Below, piece after piece: positions 1-8,153 of a DNA stretch of 35,562 nucleotides. The notes below the pieces were generated by a model. It was not told the DNA's origin. It saw nothing but the letters and a program-made list of their open reading frames with translations, and ran no database searches. This DNA is from an uncultured Lachnospiraceae bacterium (lineage in GTDB: Bacteria; Bacillota; Clostridia; Lachnospirales; Lachnospiraceae), in the NCBI GenBank assembly GCA_910587765.1, contig CAJUNR010000044.1, positions 1-35,562 of the forward strand. The letters are read 5' to 3'. Position 1 is the stretch's first letter. Each line of letters starts with the position of its first letter. Both the position numbers and the translations under genes were made by a program.

Positions 1-272
1 ACATCGTAAGCCCGCCGATCAACGGGATTCATGACATGATGAAGGAATATATGGATACGATACAGAAGACCATGGCAGAAGCTTCTTCGTCAATGTATGC
101 TCCGTCTGTAACGATCCAGAATCATTATGACTGTCTGCTTAGAGTAGATGGTAATGTAGATAAAGATTTTACCAGGACGTTAGTATCTGCATCAAAGGAA
201 ATCTCAAAGAATGTACAGGCAGAACTTGATGCAAGTATGAGAAAATTTGGGTGGCAGAGAACTTACAGATAA
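1..272 (+). CDS. C-terminal end of a probable phage tail (tape-measure-like) protein, partial
   Basis: An open frame enters from the left edge (codons from base 3) and stops at 270-272, giving the last 89 residues of a longer protein. The tail reads as a short helical stretch, then a segment like 'VTIQNHYDCLLRVDGNVDKDF', then a charged helix ending in basic residues. That layout, with a 'YD.LL.V.GNV.KD' strand before a terminal helix, resembles the C-terminus of phage tail tape-measure proteins; this is family memory, not a search. It would belong to the element whose recombinase lies downstream. Without the N-terminal part the function cannot be confirmed, and another mobile-element protein is possible. 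Confidence 0.4.
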   Translation, partial: IVSPPINGIHDMMKEYMDTIQKTMAEASSSMYAPSVTIQNHYDCLLRVDGNVDKDFTRTLVSASKEISKNVQAELDASMRKFGWQRTYR

Positions 273-404
273 AACAAAACAGGAAACAAAACAGAATGCG
301 TGACATGAAGATTTATGCATGTCACAAACACATAAAGCCGTGCCATGCATTTTCATCAGAAAATAAATCTGAAAAATACAATATATTTGGAAAGGAACCA
401 TCAC

Positions 405-1094
405 ATGAAAATAAAAACAGAACTGGAAACATGCCTGAAATATACAGACGAAACAGGCACAAAATACTTTAAAGAGGGCGACAGTGTAATCTGCTGTGCA
501 GGCGGACATAAATATGACGGGAAAATCAAAGCAGTTGGCGGATACAGCGAAGAGGCGGATACAGAGCCGATTCCTGCTGTTTATCTGAATACCTCCCCAA
601 ATAAGACCAGCTATTCCGGGGAGATCATTAAAATAAAAGACATCACTTCGATCTGTAAAAATCCATTTGACGAATCAGAACAGACGTATAAAAAGGGAAG
701 CGTATTTGAACAGAGTTTTATGGAGATGCTTACAGAGAATGGATGCAGTCCAGATCAGGCAGAAGCTGCATATAAGAGAATGAATGACGTAGCAGTTTTG
801 TATACCGTTCCAATTGCAAATGCATCCGCATATGCGCTTCATGCAGTCGCCGGTAAAGACAGAAATACAGGAACAGACGAAAAAGACAGAATCAGGAAAC
901 TTGCAGAAGAGTGTTCCGTAGTGGTTCTCAAAGAATACTTTGACCTGATCGATGCATTACAGAAGGCAGTCGGACGTGAGGAGAGAGAAAAGACAGGCCT
1001 TTTGGACACATTGGATATCGTGTCAAAATGCTGGCATGATCTGCTGCGGCAGGACATGGACAAAATGCCGGAAATACTGGCAGAAGTAAAATAG
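405..1094 (+). CDS. Hypothetical protein of the integrated element
   Basis: This is a 229-residue protein that I do not recognise. The start at 405 is preferred over an upstream in-frame ATG at 345 because a GGAAAGGAA stretch (389-397) lies just before it. The first 80 or so residues look like a small beta-rich domain ('FKEGDSVICCAGGHKYDGKIKAVGG'), followed by a helical C-terminal half rich in Glu, Lys and Ala. There is no signal peptide or membrane segment. Base composition is AT-rich like the recombinase gene and unlike the chromosome beyond 3126, so it probably belongs to the element. It could be a late or accessory gene of a prophage. Confidence 0.6.
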   Translation: MKIKTELETCLKYTDETGTKYFKEGDSVICCAGGHKYDGKIKAVGGYSEEADTEPIPAVYLNTSPNKTSYSGEIIKIKDITSICKNPFDESEQTYKKGSVFEQSFMEMLTENGCSPDQAEAAYKRMNDVAVLYTVPIANASAYALHAVAGKDRNTGTDEKDRIRKLAEECSVVVLKEYFDLIDALQKAVGREEREKTGLLDTLDIVSKCWHDLLRQDMDKMPEILAEVK

Positions 1095-1523
1095 TAAACC
1101 AGACATAAGATGGATAACAATACAGAAACAGTAACTGCAAACGACGGAAAACAGACGTCAGCCACAGCAGCGGGACCCGGAGCGATCTCCCTGTCCTGCT
1201 GCTTTTATATAGATAAAACCGAATATGGAACATACAGGCATTGTCAGATTGGATGTGACAGTGCCTTCTTTATAGACAGGTTGAATAAGTATGAAAAATC
1301 ATGAATAAAATGGAAAGAATGAGGTAATTAAAGAGGTAAAATTTGAAAGATTCAAAGAAAAACATAAGGGTAAATGTGGTCTATGGAGACAGAAAACTGG
1401 TCGACTGTATGAAAAAAATAATCATCAGACGGACAAAACAGTAGAAAATAAGCCTTGTTTTGTGTATAATAGCGTCAGTATACATGATGCAAGGATATAA
1501 TAAATACGATTGGAGCGAAAAAA
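1095..1523. other. Gene-poor stretch before the recombinase
   Basis: No gene here can be supported firmly. A 64-codon frame (1110-1304) has no Shine-Dalgarno sequence and no recognisable motif. An open stretch from about 1309 to 1499 in another frame has no usable start codon and may be remnant coding sequence. A TATAAT at 1465-1470, about 55 bases before the recombinase start, is a plausible -10 box, but the -35 region (TAGAAA) is poor. Confidence 0.5.
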
Positions 1524-3125
1524 ATGAGTGGTAATCGTGCGGTATTATATCTACGTCTCAGTAAAGAAGATTCAGATAAAATCAGCAAAGGAGATGATAG
1601 CGCAAGTATAAAAAACCAGAGGCTTTTATTGACAGATTATGCATTGGCACATGAATTTAAAGTAATACGAGTATACTCAGATGATGACGAGAGCGGTCTT
1701 TATGATGACAGACCAGACTTTGAAAAGATGATGATGGATGCCAAATTAGGGGAATTTGACATTATTATCGCAAAAACTCAATCCAGATTTTCGAGAAATA
1801 TGGAACACATTGAGAAATATCTGCACCATGATCTTCCAAATCTGGGAATCCGATTTATAGGTGTAGTGGATGGAGTCGATACCGATAATGAAGCGAACAA
1901 GAAAAGCAGACAGATTAACGGGCTGGTAAACGAATGGTACTGTGAGGATCTGTCCAAAAACATTCGCAGTTCCTTTAAAGCGAAAATGAAAAGCGGGCAA
2001 TTCCTTGGTTCTTCCTGTCCATATGGATACAGAAAAGACCCGGAAGACCATAATCATTTAATCATCGACGAGTATGCTGCAGGTATTGTAAGAAGGATTT
2101 ATCAATTATACTTGTCTGGATACGGGAAGGCAAAGATCGGCTCCATATTATCTTTGGAAGGCGTATTGATCCCAACCAGGTATAAAAGAGAAATATTGGG
2201 AGAAAACTATCATAACTCAAAAGTTCTTGATACGACAAGAACCTGGTCATATCAGACAATCCATACAATATTAAATAATGAGACCTATATCGGACATCTG
2301 ATTCAAAACAAGGTCAATACATTATCTTATAAAGACAAGAAAAAAAGAATGCTTCCAAAAGAAAAATGGATTATTGTTAAGAACACACATGAAGCGATTA
2401 TAGAGCCTGAACTGTTTGATATGGTTCAAAAGCTGCAAAAATCGCGTACGAGAAGTGTTGGAATGCTGGAAAAGAACGGGATTTTCTCTGGACTCCTTCA
2501 TTGTGCAGACTGTAAACATGCGATGCTGAGAAAGTATGCAAGGCGCGGTGACAGAGGATTCACAGGTTATATATGCAAAACATATAAAACACAGGGAAAA
2601 ACGTTTTGCAGCAGTCACAGCATTGATCTGTGTGATCTGGAACAGGCGGTACTATTATCCATAAAAGAGGAAGCAAGGAAGATTCTAAAGGAAGAAGATG
2701 TCGACGAGCTAAAAAAAATACAGATATGTAATGACAATAAAATGTGCTGTGAGATGCAGGTGGAGAATATTCAGAAGCGTATAGAAAAAATAGAGAAATT
2801 CAAGAGAAAAACCTACGACAATTACATGGAAGACTTGATTTCCAAAAATGAGTACATAAAATATACGGCTGAATATGAGGCTGAAATCAGGGAACTACAG
2901 GAACAAAGGTCTGCAATCTGTGACAGAGCAGATTTACAGCAGGAACTGGATGCCATGCATGACGAATGGGTGGAAGCTTTCAGAGACTACATAAACGTGA
3001 CGACACTGACAAGGGATATGGTTTTGGAACTGATAGAAAGAATAGAGGTACACAGCGATGGAGCGATCACCATATATTATAAGTTTCAGAATCCATATGC
3101 AGACGAGTGTCTACTATCCATATAG
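1524..3125 (+). CDS. Large serine recombinase (site-specific integrase)
   Basis: This 533-residue enzyme cuts and rejoins DNA at attachment sites to integrate or excise its element. The N-terminal resolvase catalytic domain (about 1-155) carries the nucleophile Ser13 in 'YLRLSKED' and the 'SRFSRN' active-site motif at 87-92. A recombinase DNA-binding domain (about 160-300) follows. Then comes a zinc ribbon with Cys327, Cys330, Cys351 and Cys362, with a coiled coil embedded at about 395-465. The length is normal for large serine integrases. A GGAG ribosome site (1511-1514) precedes the start. The stop codon lies at 3123-3125, immediately next to chromosomal carboxypeptidase sequence, as expected for an integrase gene beside its own attachment site. 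Codon use is AT-rich compared with the neighbouring chromosome. Confidence 0.95.
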   Translation: MSGNRAVLYLRLSKEDSDKISKGDDSASIKNQRLLLTDYALAHEFKVIRVYSDDDESGLYDDRPDFEKMMMDAKLGEFDIIIAKTQSRFSRNMEHIEKYLHHDLPNLGIRFIGVVDGVDTDNEANKKSRQINGLVNEWYCEDLSKNIRSSFKAKMKSGQFLGSSCPYGYRKDPEDHNHLIIDEYAAGIVRRIYQLYLSGYGKAKIGSILSLEGVLIPTRYKREILGENYHNSKVLDTTRTWSYQTIHTILNNETYIGHLIQNKVNTLSYKDKKKRMLPKEKWIIVKNTHEAIIEPELFDMVQKLQKSRTRSVGMLEKNGIFSGLLHCADCKHAMLRKYARRGDRGFTGYICKTYKTQGKTFCSSHSIDLCDLEQAVLLSIKEEARKILKEEDVDELKKIQICNDNKMCCEMQVENIQKRIEKIEKFKRKTYDNYMEDLISKNEYIKYTAEYEAEIRELQEQRSAICDRADLQQELDAMHDEWVEAFRDYINVTTLTRDMVLELIERIEVHSDGAITIYYKFQNPYADECLLSI

Positions 3126-3140
3126 GCCACATGTGTCGCC
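3118..3140. other. Right element/chromosome junction (att site region)
   Basis: Sequence up to 3125 encodes the recombinase. From 3126 the frame GCC ACA TGT GTC GCC ATG reads A-T-C-V-A-M and continues into the carboxypeptidase. The paralogue at 6379 has 'SHNDSAVAIAEH' here, so the crossover lies about two residues after the SxN motif. The exact core cannot be set because the left end of the element is outside the window. Confidence 0.7.
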
Positions 3141-3920
3141 ATGGCCGAGCATATCAGCGGCAGCGAGGGCGATTTCGTCAAACAGATGAACGACAGAGCG
3201 GCAGAACTGGGAATGACGAACACGCATTTTGTCAACTGCTGCGGGCTGGACGATGACGCTCACCTGACTACGGCCAGAGACGTGGCGCTGATGTCCAGGG
3301 AACTGCTTTTGAATCATCCTCAGATTCATCAGTACTGCACGATCTGGATGGAAAATATCGTACACACGACGGCAAGAGGGAGCTTTGAATTTGGTCTGAC
3401 CAATACGAACAAGCTGATCCGGCAATATGAATATTCCACCGGACTGAAGACGGGATATACCAGTGTGGCGGGTTTCTGCGTCTCGGCCAGCGCCAAAAAA
3501 GACGATATTGAGCTGATCGCGGTCATCATGGGCGGCGCGGACAGCAAGAGCCGGTTCCAGGACGCCGTTACGCTTCTGAACAGCGGCTTTGCCTGCTGCA
3601 GTCTGTATCGGGACGAGGAGCGGGCCGCGCTTCCCGCACTGCCCGTGCTGGGCGGAGTGGAAGACCAGGTGGCGCTGGAATACGCGGAAGATTTTTCCTA
3701 TGTTTCCACGGACGGGAGCAATCTGTCGGAGATGAAGCGGTCGCTGGAGATTCCGGAGTCTGTGGACGCGCCGGTGCACAAAGGCGATTCGGTGGGGAAG
3801 ATGACGTATGTACTTGGCGGCAGAGTCGTCGGTTCCGCGAGGATCACGGCGGCGGCGGACGTGGAGAAGGCTGCCTACGGCGATTATATAAAAAGAGCCT
3901 TTCACATCTTTTTGCCATAA
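3126..3920 (+). pseudogene. 3' part of an interrupted D-alanyl-D-alanine carboxypeptidase gene
   Basis: The frame gives 264 residues matching the C-terminal two thirds of a peptidase S11 (DacA/DacF-type) D,D-carboxypeptidase. It retains the KTG box ('STGLKTGYTS') and a C-terminal beta-rich PBP5-type domain. The signal peptide, the SxxK catalytic motif and the SxN motif are absent because the integrated element separates them. An internal ATG at 3141 lacks a clear ribosome site, and its product would be inactive and unexported. The paralogue at 6379-7581 aligns through 'AEH..GS' and 'NGLD/CGLD', which supports the identity. The 5' part is predicted on the far side of the element. Precise excision could rebuild the gene, so it may be reversibly interrupted rather than dead. 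Confidence 0.85.
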
Positions 3921-4004
3921 AAGAATTGCGGAAAGTCCGGTATCTGTGGTATGATAGGCAGGCAGTCCGGTCATACCGGGGCGGGAGGACGGAGGAAAGC
4001 CAGA

Positions 4005-4811
4005 ATGACAGAACTTGAGACCCGGACTTTCGAGATCCGGACGGACAAATTAAAAAAAGAAGAACGGCCTCTGCGGCTTCTGATGCTGGCGGATCTGCAC
4101 AACCGGCTGTGGGGAGAGGGCCAGCGGGAACTTCTGGAGGCGGTGGATGCTTTTTCGGCGGATATGATACTCTGCGCAGGCGATATGGTGCTGGGGCGCA
4201 GGCAGGCGGGGATGGAATACGCCCTCACGCTCTTTGAGGGGCTGGCCAAAAGGCGCCTGACGGTGGTGGCGGCCAACGGCAATCACGAGTCAAGGATGCG
4301 CCAGCTACCGGAACAGTACGGGACACAATACGGAAAATATGCCGCGAGGCTGAAAGAGCTGGGCGTGCAGATTCCGGTGAACGAGACGCTGAGGACCGGC
4401 TTTGGATCAATGTCGGTCCATATCCACGGTTACGAGATGCCGCTCGTTTACTACCGGAAATTCTGTGTCCGGCGGTTTGACGGAGGCGACCTTGAACGGA
4501 AGCTGGGTTCTCCGGAAGCCGGGGCGTATCACATTCTGATGGCGCACAATCCGGTCTATTTCCGGCATTATGCGCGCTGGGGAGCGGATTTGACCCTGGC
4601 GGGACATCTGCATGGAGGCATCGTACGGATTCCCGGGATCGGGGGGCTGATTTCGCCGCAGGCGCGGCTGTTTCCAGGATACGACCGGGGACTCTATGAA
4701 AAAAAAGGGAAATACATGGTGGTCAGTCCGGGGCTTGGGGAGCATACGGTCCCCATTCGGATACTGAATCCGCCGTGGCTGACGGGCATTATTGTAAGAG
4801 GGACAGGTTGA
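4005..4811 (+). CDS. Metallophosphoesterase, YkuE-like
   Basis: This is a 268-residue calcineurin-like phosphoesterase. The metal-binding motifs appear in family order: 'DLH' near residue 29, 'GDM', 'GNHE', 'AHNP' and 'GHLHGG'. The last is typical of the YkuE/YaeI-like group that acts on lipid or cell-envelope phosphoesters, but the substrate cannot be read from the sequence. The start at 4005 was chosen because GGAGGA lies 9 bases upstream; an upstream ATG at 3951 has no such site. No signal peptide or transmembrane segment is evident, unlike YkuE members with an N-terminal anchor. The stop is only 3 bases before scpA, so the two are probably co-transcribed. Confidence 0.85.
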   Translation: MTELETRTFEIRTDKLKKEERPLRLLMLADLHNRLWGEGQRELLEAVDAFSADMILCAGDMVLGRRQAGMEYALTLFEGLAKRRLTVVAANGNHESRMRQLPEQYGTQYGKYAARLKELGVQIPVNETLRTGFGSMSVHIHGYEMPLVYYRKFCVRRFDGGDLERKLGSPEAGAYHILMAHNPVYFRHYARWGADLTLAGHLHGGIVRIPGIGGLISPQARLFPGYDRGLYEKKGKYMVVSPGLGEHTVPIRILNPPWLTGIIVRGTG

Positions 4812-4814
4812 GAG

Positions 4815-5558
4815 ATGGCATTATCGGTGAAAATCGAAAGCTTTGAAGGTCCGCTGGATCTTCTGCTCCATTTAATCGACAGAAACAAGTTTAATATTTT
4901 TGATATTCCCATTGTGGAGATCACCGCGCAGTATATGGAATATCTAAGTTCCATGGAGGCACGGGATCTCAATGTAATGAGTGAATTTCTTGTCATGGCG
5001 GCGACGCTTCTGGAGATCAAGGCGAAGATGCTTCTGCCGGCGGAAGTGGACGAGGAGGGGGAGGAGATCGACCCCAGGGAAGAACTGGTGCAGAAGCTTC
5101 TGGAATACAAGATGTACAAGTATATGTCTTACGAGCTGAGGGACAGGCTTTCCATGTCGGGGAAAGCGCTGTATAAAGGAGCGACGATCCCGGAAGAAGT
5201 GGCTGCTTACGAGGCGCCGGTGGATCTGCAGGAACTGGTGGGAGATCTGACGCTGAAGCGGCTGGATCAGATCTTTCAGACGCTGATGCGCCGGCAGGCG
5301 GAGAAGATCGATCCGATCCGAAGCAGATTTGGCAGGATTGAACAGGAGGAAGTCAGCCTGGACGAGAAGATGGTTTCTGTGAGAGCGTACGCGGCGGTGA
5401 ATCCGAGATTTTTGTTTTCCGCCCTGCTGGAAGGGCAGAGGAGCCGGGTCCAGATGATTGTGACGTTTCTGGCGGTTCTGGAGCTGATGAAGACAGGAGA
5501 ACTGACGGTCGTACAGGAGCATCCTTTTGACGATATGATCATCGCGGCGCAGATGTAG
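4815..5558 (+). CDS. scpA: Segregation and condensation protein A
   Basis: ScpA is the kleisin subunit that bridges the SMC head domains and recruits ScpB in the bacterial condensin, which organises and segregates the chromosome. The 247-residue length is usual. The N-terminus 'FEGPLDLLLHLIDRNKFNIFDIPI' is the family signature, and 'LVMAATLLEIKAKMLLP' follows. The C-terminal winged-helix part contains the typical 'FLAVLELMKTGEL..VQEHPFDDM' segment. It lies 3 bases after the phosphoesterase gene and 107 bases before scpB, an arrangement common in Firmicutes. Its partner gene smc is at 25266 in this window. Confidence 0.97.
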   Translation: MALSVKIESFEGPLDLLLHLIDRNKFNIFDIPIVEITAQYMEYLSSMEARDLNVMSEFLVMAATLLEIKAKMLLPAEVDEEGEEIDPREELVQKLLEYKMYKYMSYELRDRLSMSGKALYKGATIPEEVAAYEAPVDLQELVGDLTLKRLDQIFQTLMRRQAEKIDPIRSRFGRIEQEEVSLDEKMVSVRAYAAVNPRFLFSALLEGQRSRVQMIVTFLAVLELMKTGELTVVQEHPFDDMIIAAQM

Positions 5559-5665
5559 GCGCGCGCGGGCCGATAACAGCGGAATGCACATATGGAGCCG
5601 GGACGGATGTTTGGGGAGAGCGGCCCGGTATGGGCGGAAGCGGAATTTAGAATGGGGAACCGGTT

Positions 5666-6235
5666 TTGGAATTAGAAAAGATAGAAGCAACCATAGAAGC
5701 CGTCCTGTTCGCCATGGGCGATGCGGTTGAGGTGGAGAAACTGGCGGTGGCCATCGGGCATGACAAGGAGACGACCCGGCGGATCGTCCATCAGATGATG
5801 GATCGCTATAACAGCCGGGAAGGCGGTATGGAAATCATAGAGCTGGAGGATTCCTTTCAGCTGGCGACGAGGCGGGAATATTACGAAGCGCTGATCCGGG
5901 TAGCCAAGCAGCCGAAGAAATACGTGCTTACGGACGTACAGCTTGAAGTGCTTTCCATTGTCGCCTACCGGCAGCCTGTGACGCGCCAGGAGGTGGAAAA
6001 GATCCGCGGCGTGAACTCGGATCACGCCCTGAACCGGCTGGTGGAGTACGGGCTGGTGGGAGAGGCCGGCCGTCTGGACGCTCCGGGCCGGCCGATCCTG
6101 TTCGGGACGACCGAGGAATTTCTGAGGAATTTTGGAGTGCGGTCGACGGAGGAGCTGCCTTCGATTCAGCCGGAGCTGGTGGAGGAGATGAAGAGTCAGG
6201 CGGAAGAGGAAGTGCAGATGAAGCTGAACCTGTAG
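5666..6235 (+). CDS. scpB: Segregation and condensation protein B
   Basis: ScpB (189 residues) dimerises and binds the ScpA kleisin within the SMC-ScpAB condensin. The start is a TTG at 5666 with GGGGA 8 bases upstream; the first residues 'MELEKIEATIEAVLFAMGDAV' match the usual ScpB N-terminus, so TTG is the best start. The conserved core 'LTDVQLEVLSIVAYRQPVTR.EVEKIRGV' and 'GRPILFGTTEEFLRNFG' is present, forming two winged-helix domains. The acidic C-terminus is normal. It lies in the same direction as scpA and the downstream carboxypeptidase gene. Confidence 0.96.
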   Translation: MELEKIEATIEAVLFAMGDAVEVEKLAVAIGHDKETTRRIVHQMMDRYNSREGGMEIIELEDSFQLATRREYYEALIRVAKQPKKYVLTDVQLEVLSIVAYRQPVTRQEVEKIRGVNSDHALNRLVEYGLVGEAGRLDAPGRPILFGTTEEFLRNFGVRSTEELPSIQPELVEEMKSQAEEEVQMKLNL

Positions 6236-6285
6236 GAGGTGTTCGGCGGTTCTGCGAATTATCCGGCCGGCAGCACTCTGTATGC

Positions 6286-6310
6286 GCAGGGGAAGACGGT
6301 TCTTCCCTGC
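6286..6310 (+). terminator. Hairpin between scpB and the carboxypeptidase gene
   Basis: The arms GCAGGGGAAGA and TCTTCCCTGC can pair around a four-base loop. No T tract follows, so termination would be weak at best. The stem resembles the terminator hairpin at 17136-17161. Confidence 0.4.
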
Positions 6311-6378
6311 TCGATTAAAGTATGGAAACGGGATGCGCCGCATACACTGAACAGAGAACGATATGCAGGCGGCCTGTG

Positions 6379-7581
6379 ATGAAGACAGGAAAAAAGTATG
6401 GAAAAAAATGTGTGAAGTATTCTCTGGCGGTCGTTCTGTCCGCGCTGCTGTCTGTGGTTGCAGTGCGCGCGGAAGGAGAGCCGGGGGAACTGTACGCCCG
6501 GTCCGCAGTGCTGATGGATGCCGACACCGGGCGTATTCTTTTTGAGAAAAACGGGCGCGATCCGCTTCCGATGGCCAGCACCACGAAGATCATGACGCTT
6601 CTGGTGACGCTGGAGAACGCGGATCTGGAAGGAGAAGTCACGGTATCCGCTTATGCGGCCTCGATGCCGGACGTACAGTTGAATATCCGGGAAGGCGAGC
6701 GGTACCGGCTCCGGGATCTGTGCTATTCCCTGATGCTGGAGTCTCACAACGATTCCGCGGTAGCCATTGCCGAGCATGTGGGCGGGAGCGTGGAAGGGTT
6801 TGCTTCCATGATGAATCAGAAGGCCAGAGATCTGGGGTGCTACGATACGTTGTTTATCACTCCGAACGGGCTGGACGCTGAGAACGAGTACGGGATGCAT
6901 TCCACGACGGCGGCGGATCTGGCGAGGATTATGCGCCGCTGTATGGAGAATGAGGAATTTCTCTCCATCACAAGAGAACCTTCCTGGTCCTTTGGCGATC
7001 TCGACGGAACCCGAAGCTTTACCGTGAACAATAAGAACGCCTTTCTGAATATGATGGAAGGGGCGCTGACCGGCAAGACCGGTTTCACGAACGGAGCGGG
7101 CTACTGTTATGTGGGGGCGCTGGAGCGGAACGGCAAGCGGCTGATCGCCGTGGTGCTGGCGTGCGGCTGGCCGAATCATCGGACGTGGAAATGGTCGGAT
7201 ACGCAGAAACTGATGAACTATGGCATTGAAAATTATCATCGGGAGACGGTCGGCAGGGACCGCGTTGATCTGGGGACGGTCCCGGTGGAAAATGGTCAGA
7301 GAGAATCCGTGAGAATGTCGGCTGACGTTACGGTCAGAGAGGTGCTGCTGAAAGACGGGGATATGTTTCGGATGGAGGTTCTGGCTCCGGACCGGCTCAC
7401 GGCGCCCGTGGAAGAGGGAGAACTGGCGGGAACCGTCATCTATTACCTGAACGATCAGATCTTTGATCTGTTCCCGGTCCGGATTGAGGACGGTTCCCCC
7501 GAGATTGATTATGAGTGGTGTCTGCGCCGGACTCTCGAGCGCTGGCTGCCGGGTGGCTTCGACTACAGTTCGATGATATAG
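6379..7581 (+). CDS. D-alanyl-D-alanine carboxypeptidase (DacF/PBP5 type), intact
   Basis: This 400-residue peptidase S11 enzyme removes the terminal D-Ala from peptidoglycan stem peptides outside the membrane. All three active-site boxes are present: S67-T-T-K70, S122-H-N124 and K233-T-G235. The start at 6379 gives a classic Sec signal peptide (basic 'MKTGKKYGKKCVK', a hydrophobic core to about residue 28, then 'VRAEG'). An upstream ATG at 6322 would bury it, although the ribosome site is weak with either choice. A C-terminal beta-rich domain follows, ending in an amphipathic tail. It is the intact paralogue of the interrupted gene at 3126. Its last 19 bases overlap the convergent phosphoesterase gene. 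Confidence 0.92.
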   Translation: MKTGKKYGKKCVKYSLAVVLSALLSVVAVRAEGEPGELYARSAVLMDADTGRILFEKNGRDPLPMASTTKIMTLLVTLENADLEGEVTVSAYAASMPDVQLNIREGERYRLRDLCYSLMLESHNDSAVAIAEHVGGSVEGFASMMNQKARDLGCYDTLFITPNGLDAENEYGMHSTTAADLARIMRRCMENEEFLSITREPSWSFGDLDGTRSFTVNNKNAFLNMMEGALTGKTGFTNGAGYCYVGALERNGKRLIAVVLACGWPNHRTWKWSDTQKLMNYGIENYHRETVGRDRVDLGTVPVENGQRESVRMSADVTVREVLLKDGDMFRMEVLAPDRLTAPVEEGELAGTVIYYLNDQIFDLFPVRIEDGSPEIDYEWCLRRTLERWLPGGFDYSSMI

Positions 7582-8153
7582 CGTTCATAAGCGTTGACAA
7601 CCGTGGTACCGGCGTAGGAACGGACCCGTTTGATTCCGGCGCCGTAGGTCATATGGATGTGTCCGTGGACGAAGAAACGGGGGGCGTAGCGGTCCAGCAG
7701 ATAGAGAAAGCCTTTAAAGCCTTCGTGCGGAAGGTCGGTTCCGTCGCCCAGACGCCAGGCGGGAGAGTGGGTCAGCAGGATGTCAAAGCCTTTTTTGCGC
7801 CAGAGGGCGAAAGAAAGTCTGCGGATTCTCCGGTTCATCTCCTTCTGGGAGTACTGGTGCGCTCCGGCCCGGTAACGCATGGAGCCCCCCAGCCCCAGGA
7901 TACGGATTCCCTGATATTCATAGATTTTTCCGTCGATGCAGGTACAGCCTTCCGGCGGCGTCTCGTGGTAACGGTCGTCGTGGTTGCCGTGAACGTACAG
8001 TACCGGCCCCTGAAAAAAAGTAGCCAGAAAGGACAGATAATGGGGATGCAGGTCCCCGCAGGAGAGAATCAGATCGATTCCCTCCAGCTTGCTTTTGTCA
8101 AAATAATCCCACAGCCAGGGAGATTCTTTGTCTGCGACTACCAGTATTTTCAT
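7563..8153 (-). CDS. Small metallophosphoesterase (YfcE/MJ0936-like)
   Basis: This is a 196-residue cytoplasmic calcineurin-like phosphoesterase. Metal ligand motifs appear in order: 'VVADKE' at the N-terminus, 'SCGDLH', 'HGNHDD', 'LTHSP' and 'GHIHM'. The family hydrolyses phosphodiesters or phosphomonoesters; the substrate is unknown. Its ATG overlaps the stop codon of the upstream ParB-like/BMP gene (ATGA, 8150-8153), so translation is probably coupled and the functions linked. The 3' end overlaps the convergent carboxypeptidase gene by 19 bases. There is no signal peptide. Confidence 0.88.
   Translation of the reverse strand: MKILVVADKESPWLWDYFDKSKLEGIDLILSCGDLHPHYLSFLATFFQGPVLYVHGNHDDRYHETPPEGCTCIDGKIYEYQGIRILGLGGSMRYRAGAHQYSQKEMNRRIRRLSFALWRKKGFDILLTHSPAWRLGDGTDLPHEGFKGFLYLLDRYAPRFFVHGHIHMTYGAGIKRVRSYAGTTVVNAYERYIIEL

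Noticed and set aside
1110..1304. 64-codon frame as a real gene
   Set aside because: No Shine-Dalgarno sequence, no motif and unusual composition; evidence too weak.
1309..1502. Open frame without start codon before the recombinase
   Set aside because: No ATG, GTG or TTG in a suitable place; could be decayed coding sequence but cannot be supported.
3141..3920. Treating the carboxypeptidase fragment as an intact gene from ATG 3141
   Set aside because: Family residues continue in frame upstream of this ATG to the element junction, there is no clear ribosome site, and SxxK and SxN are missing.
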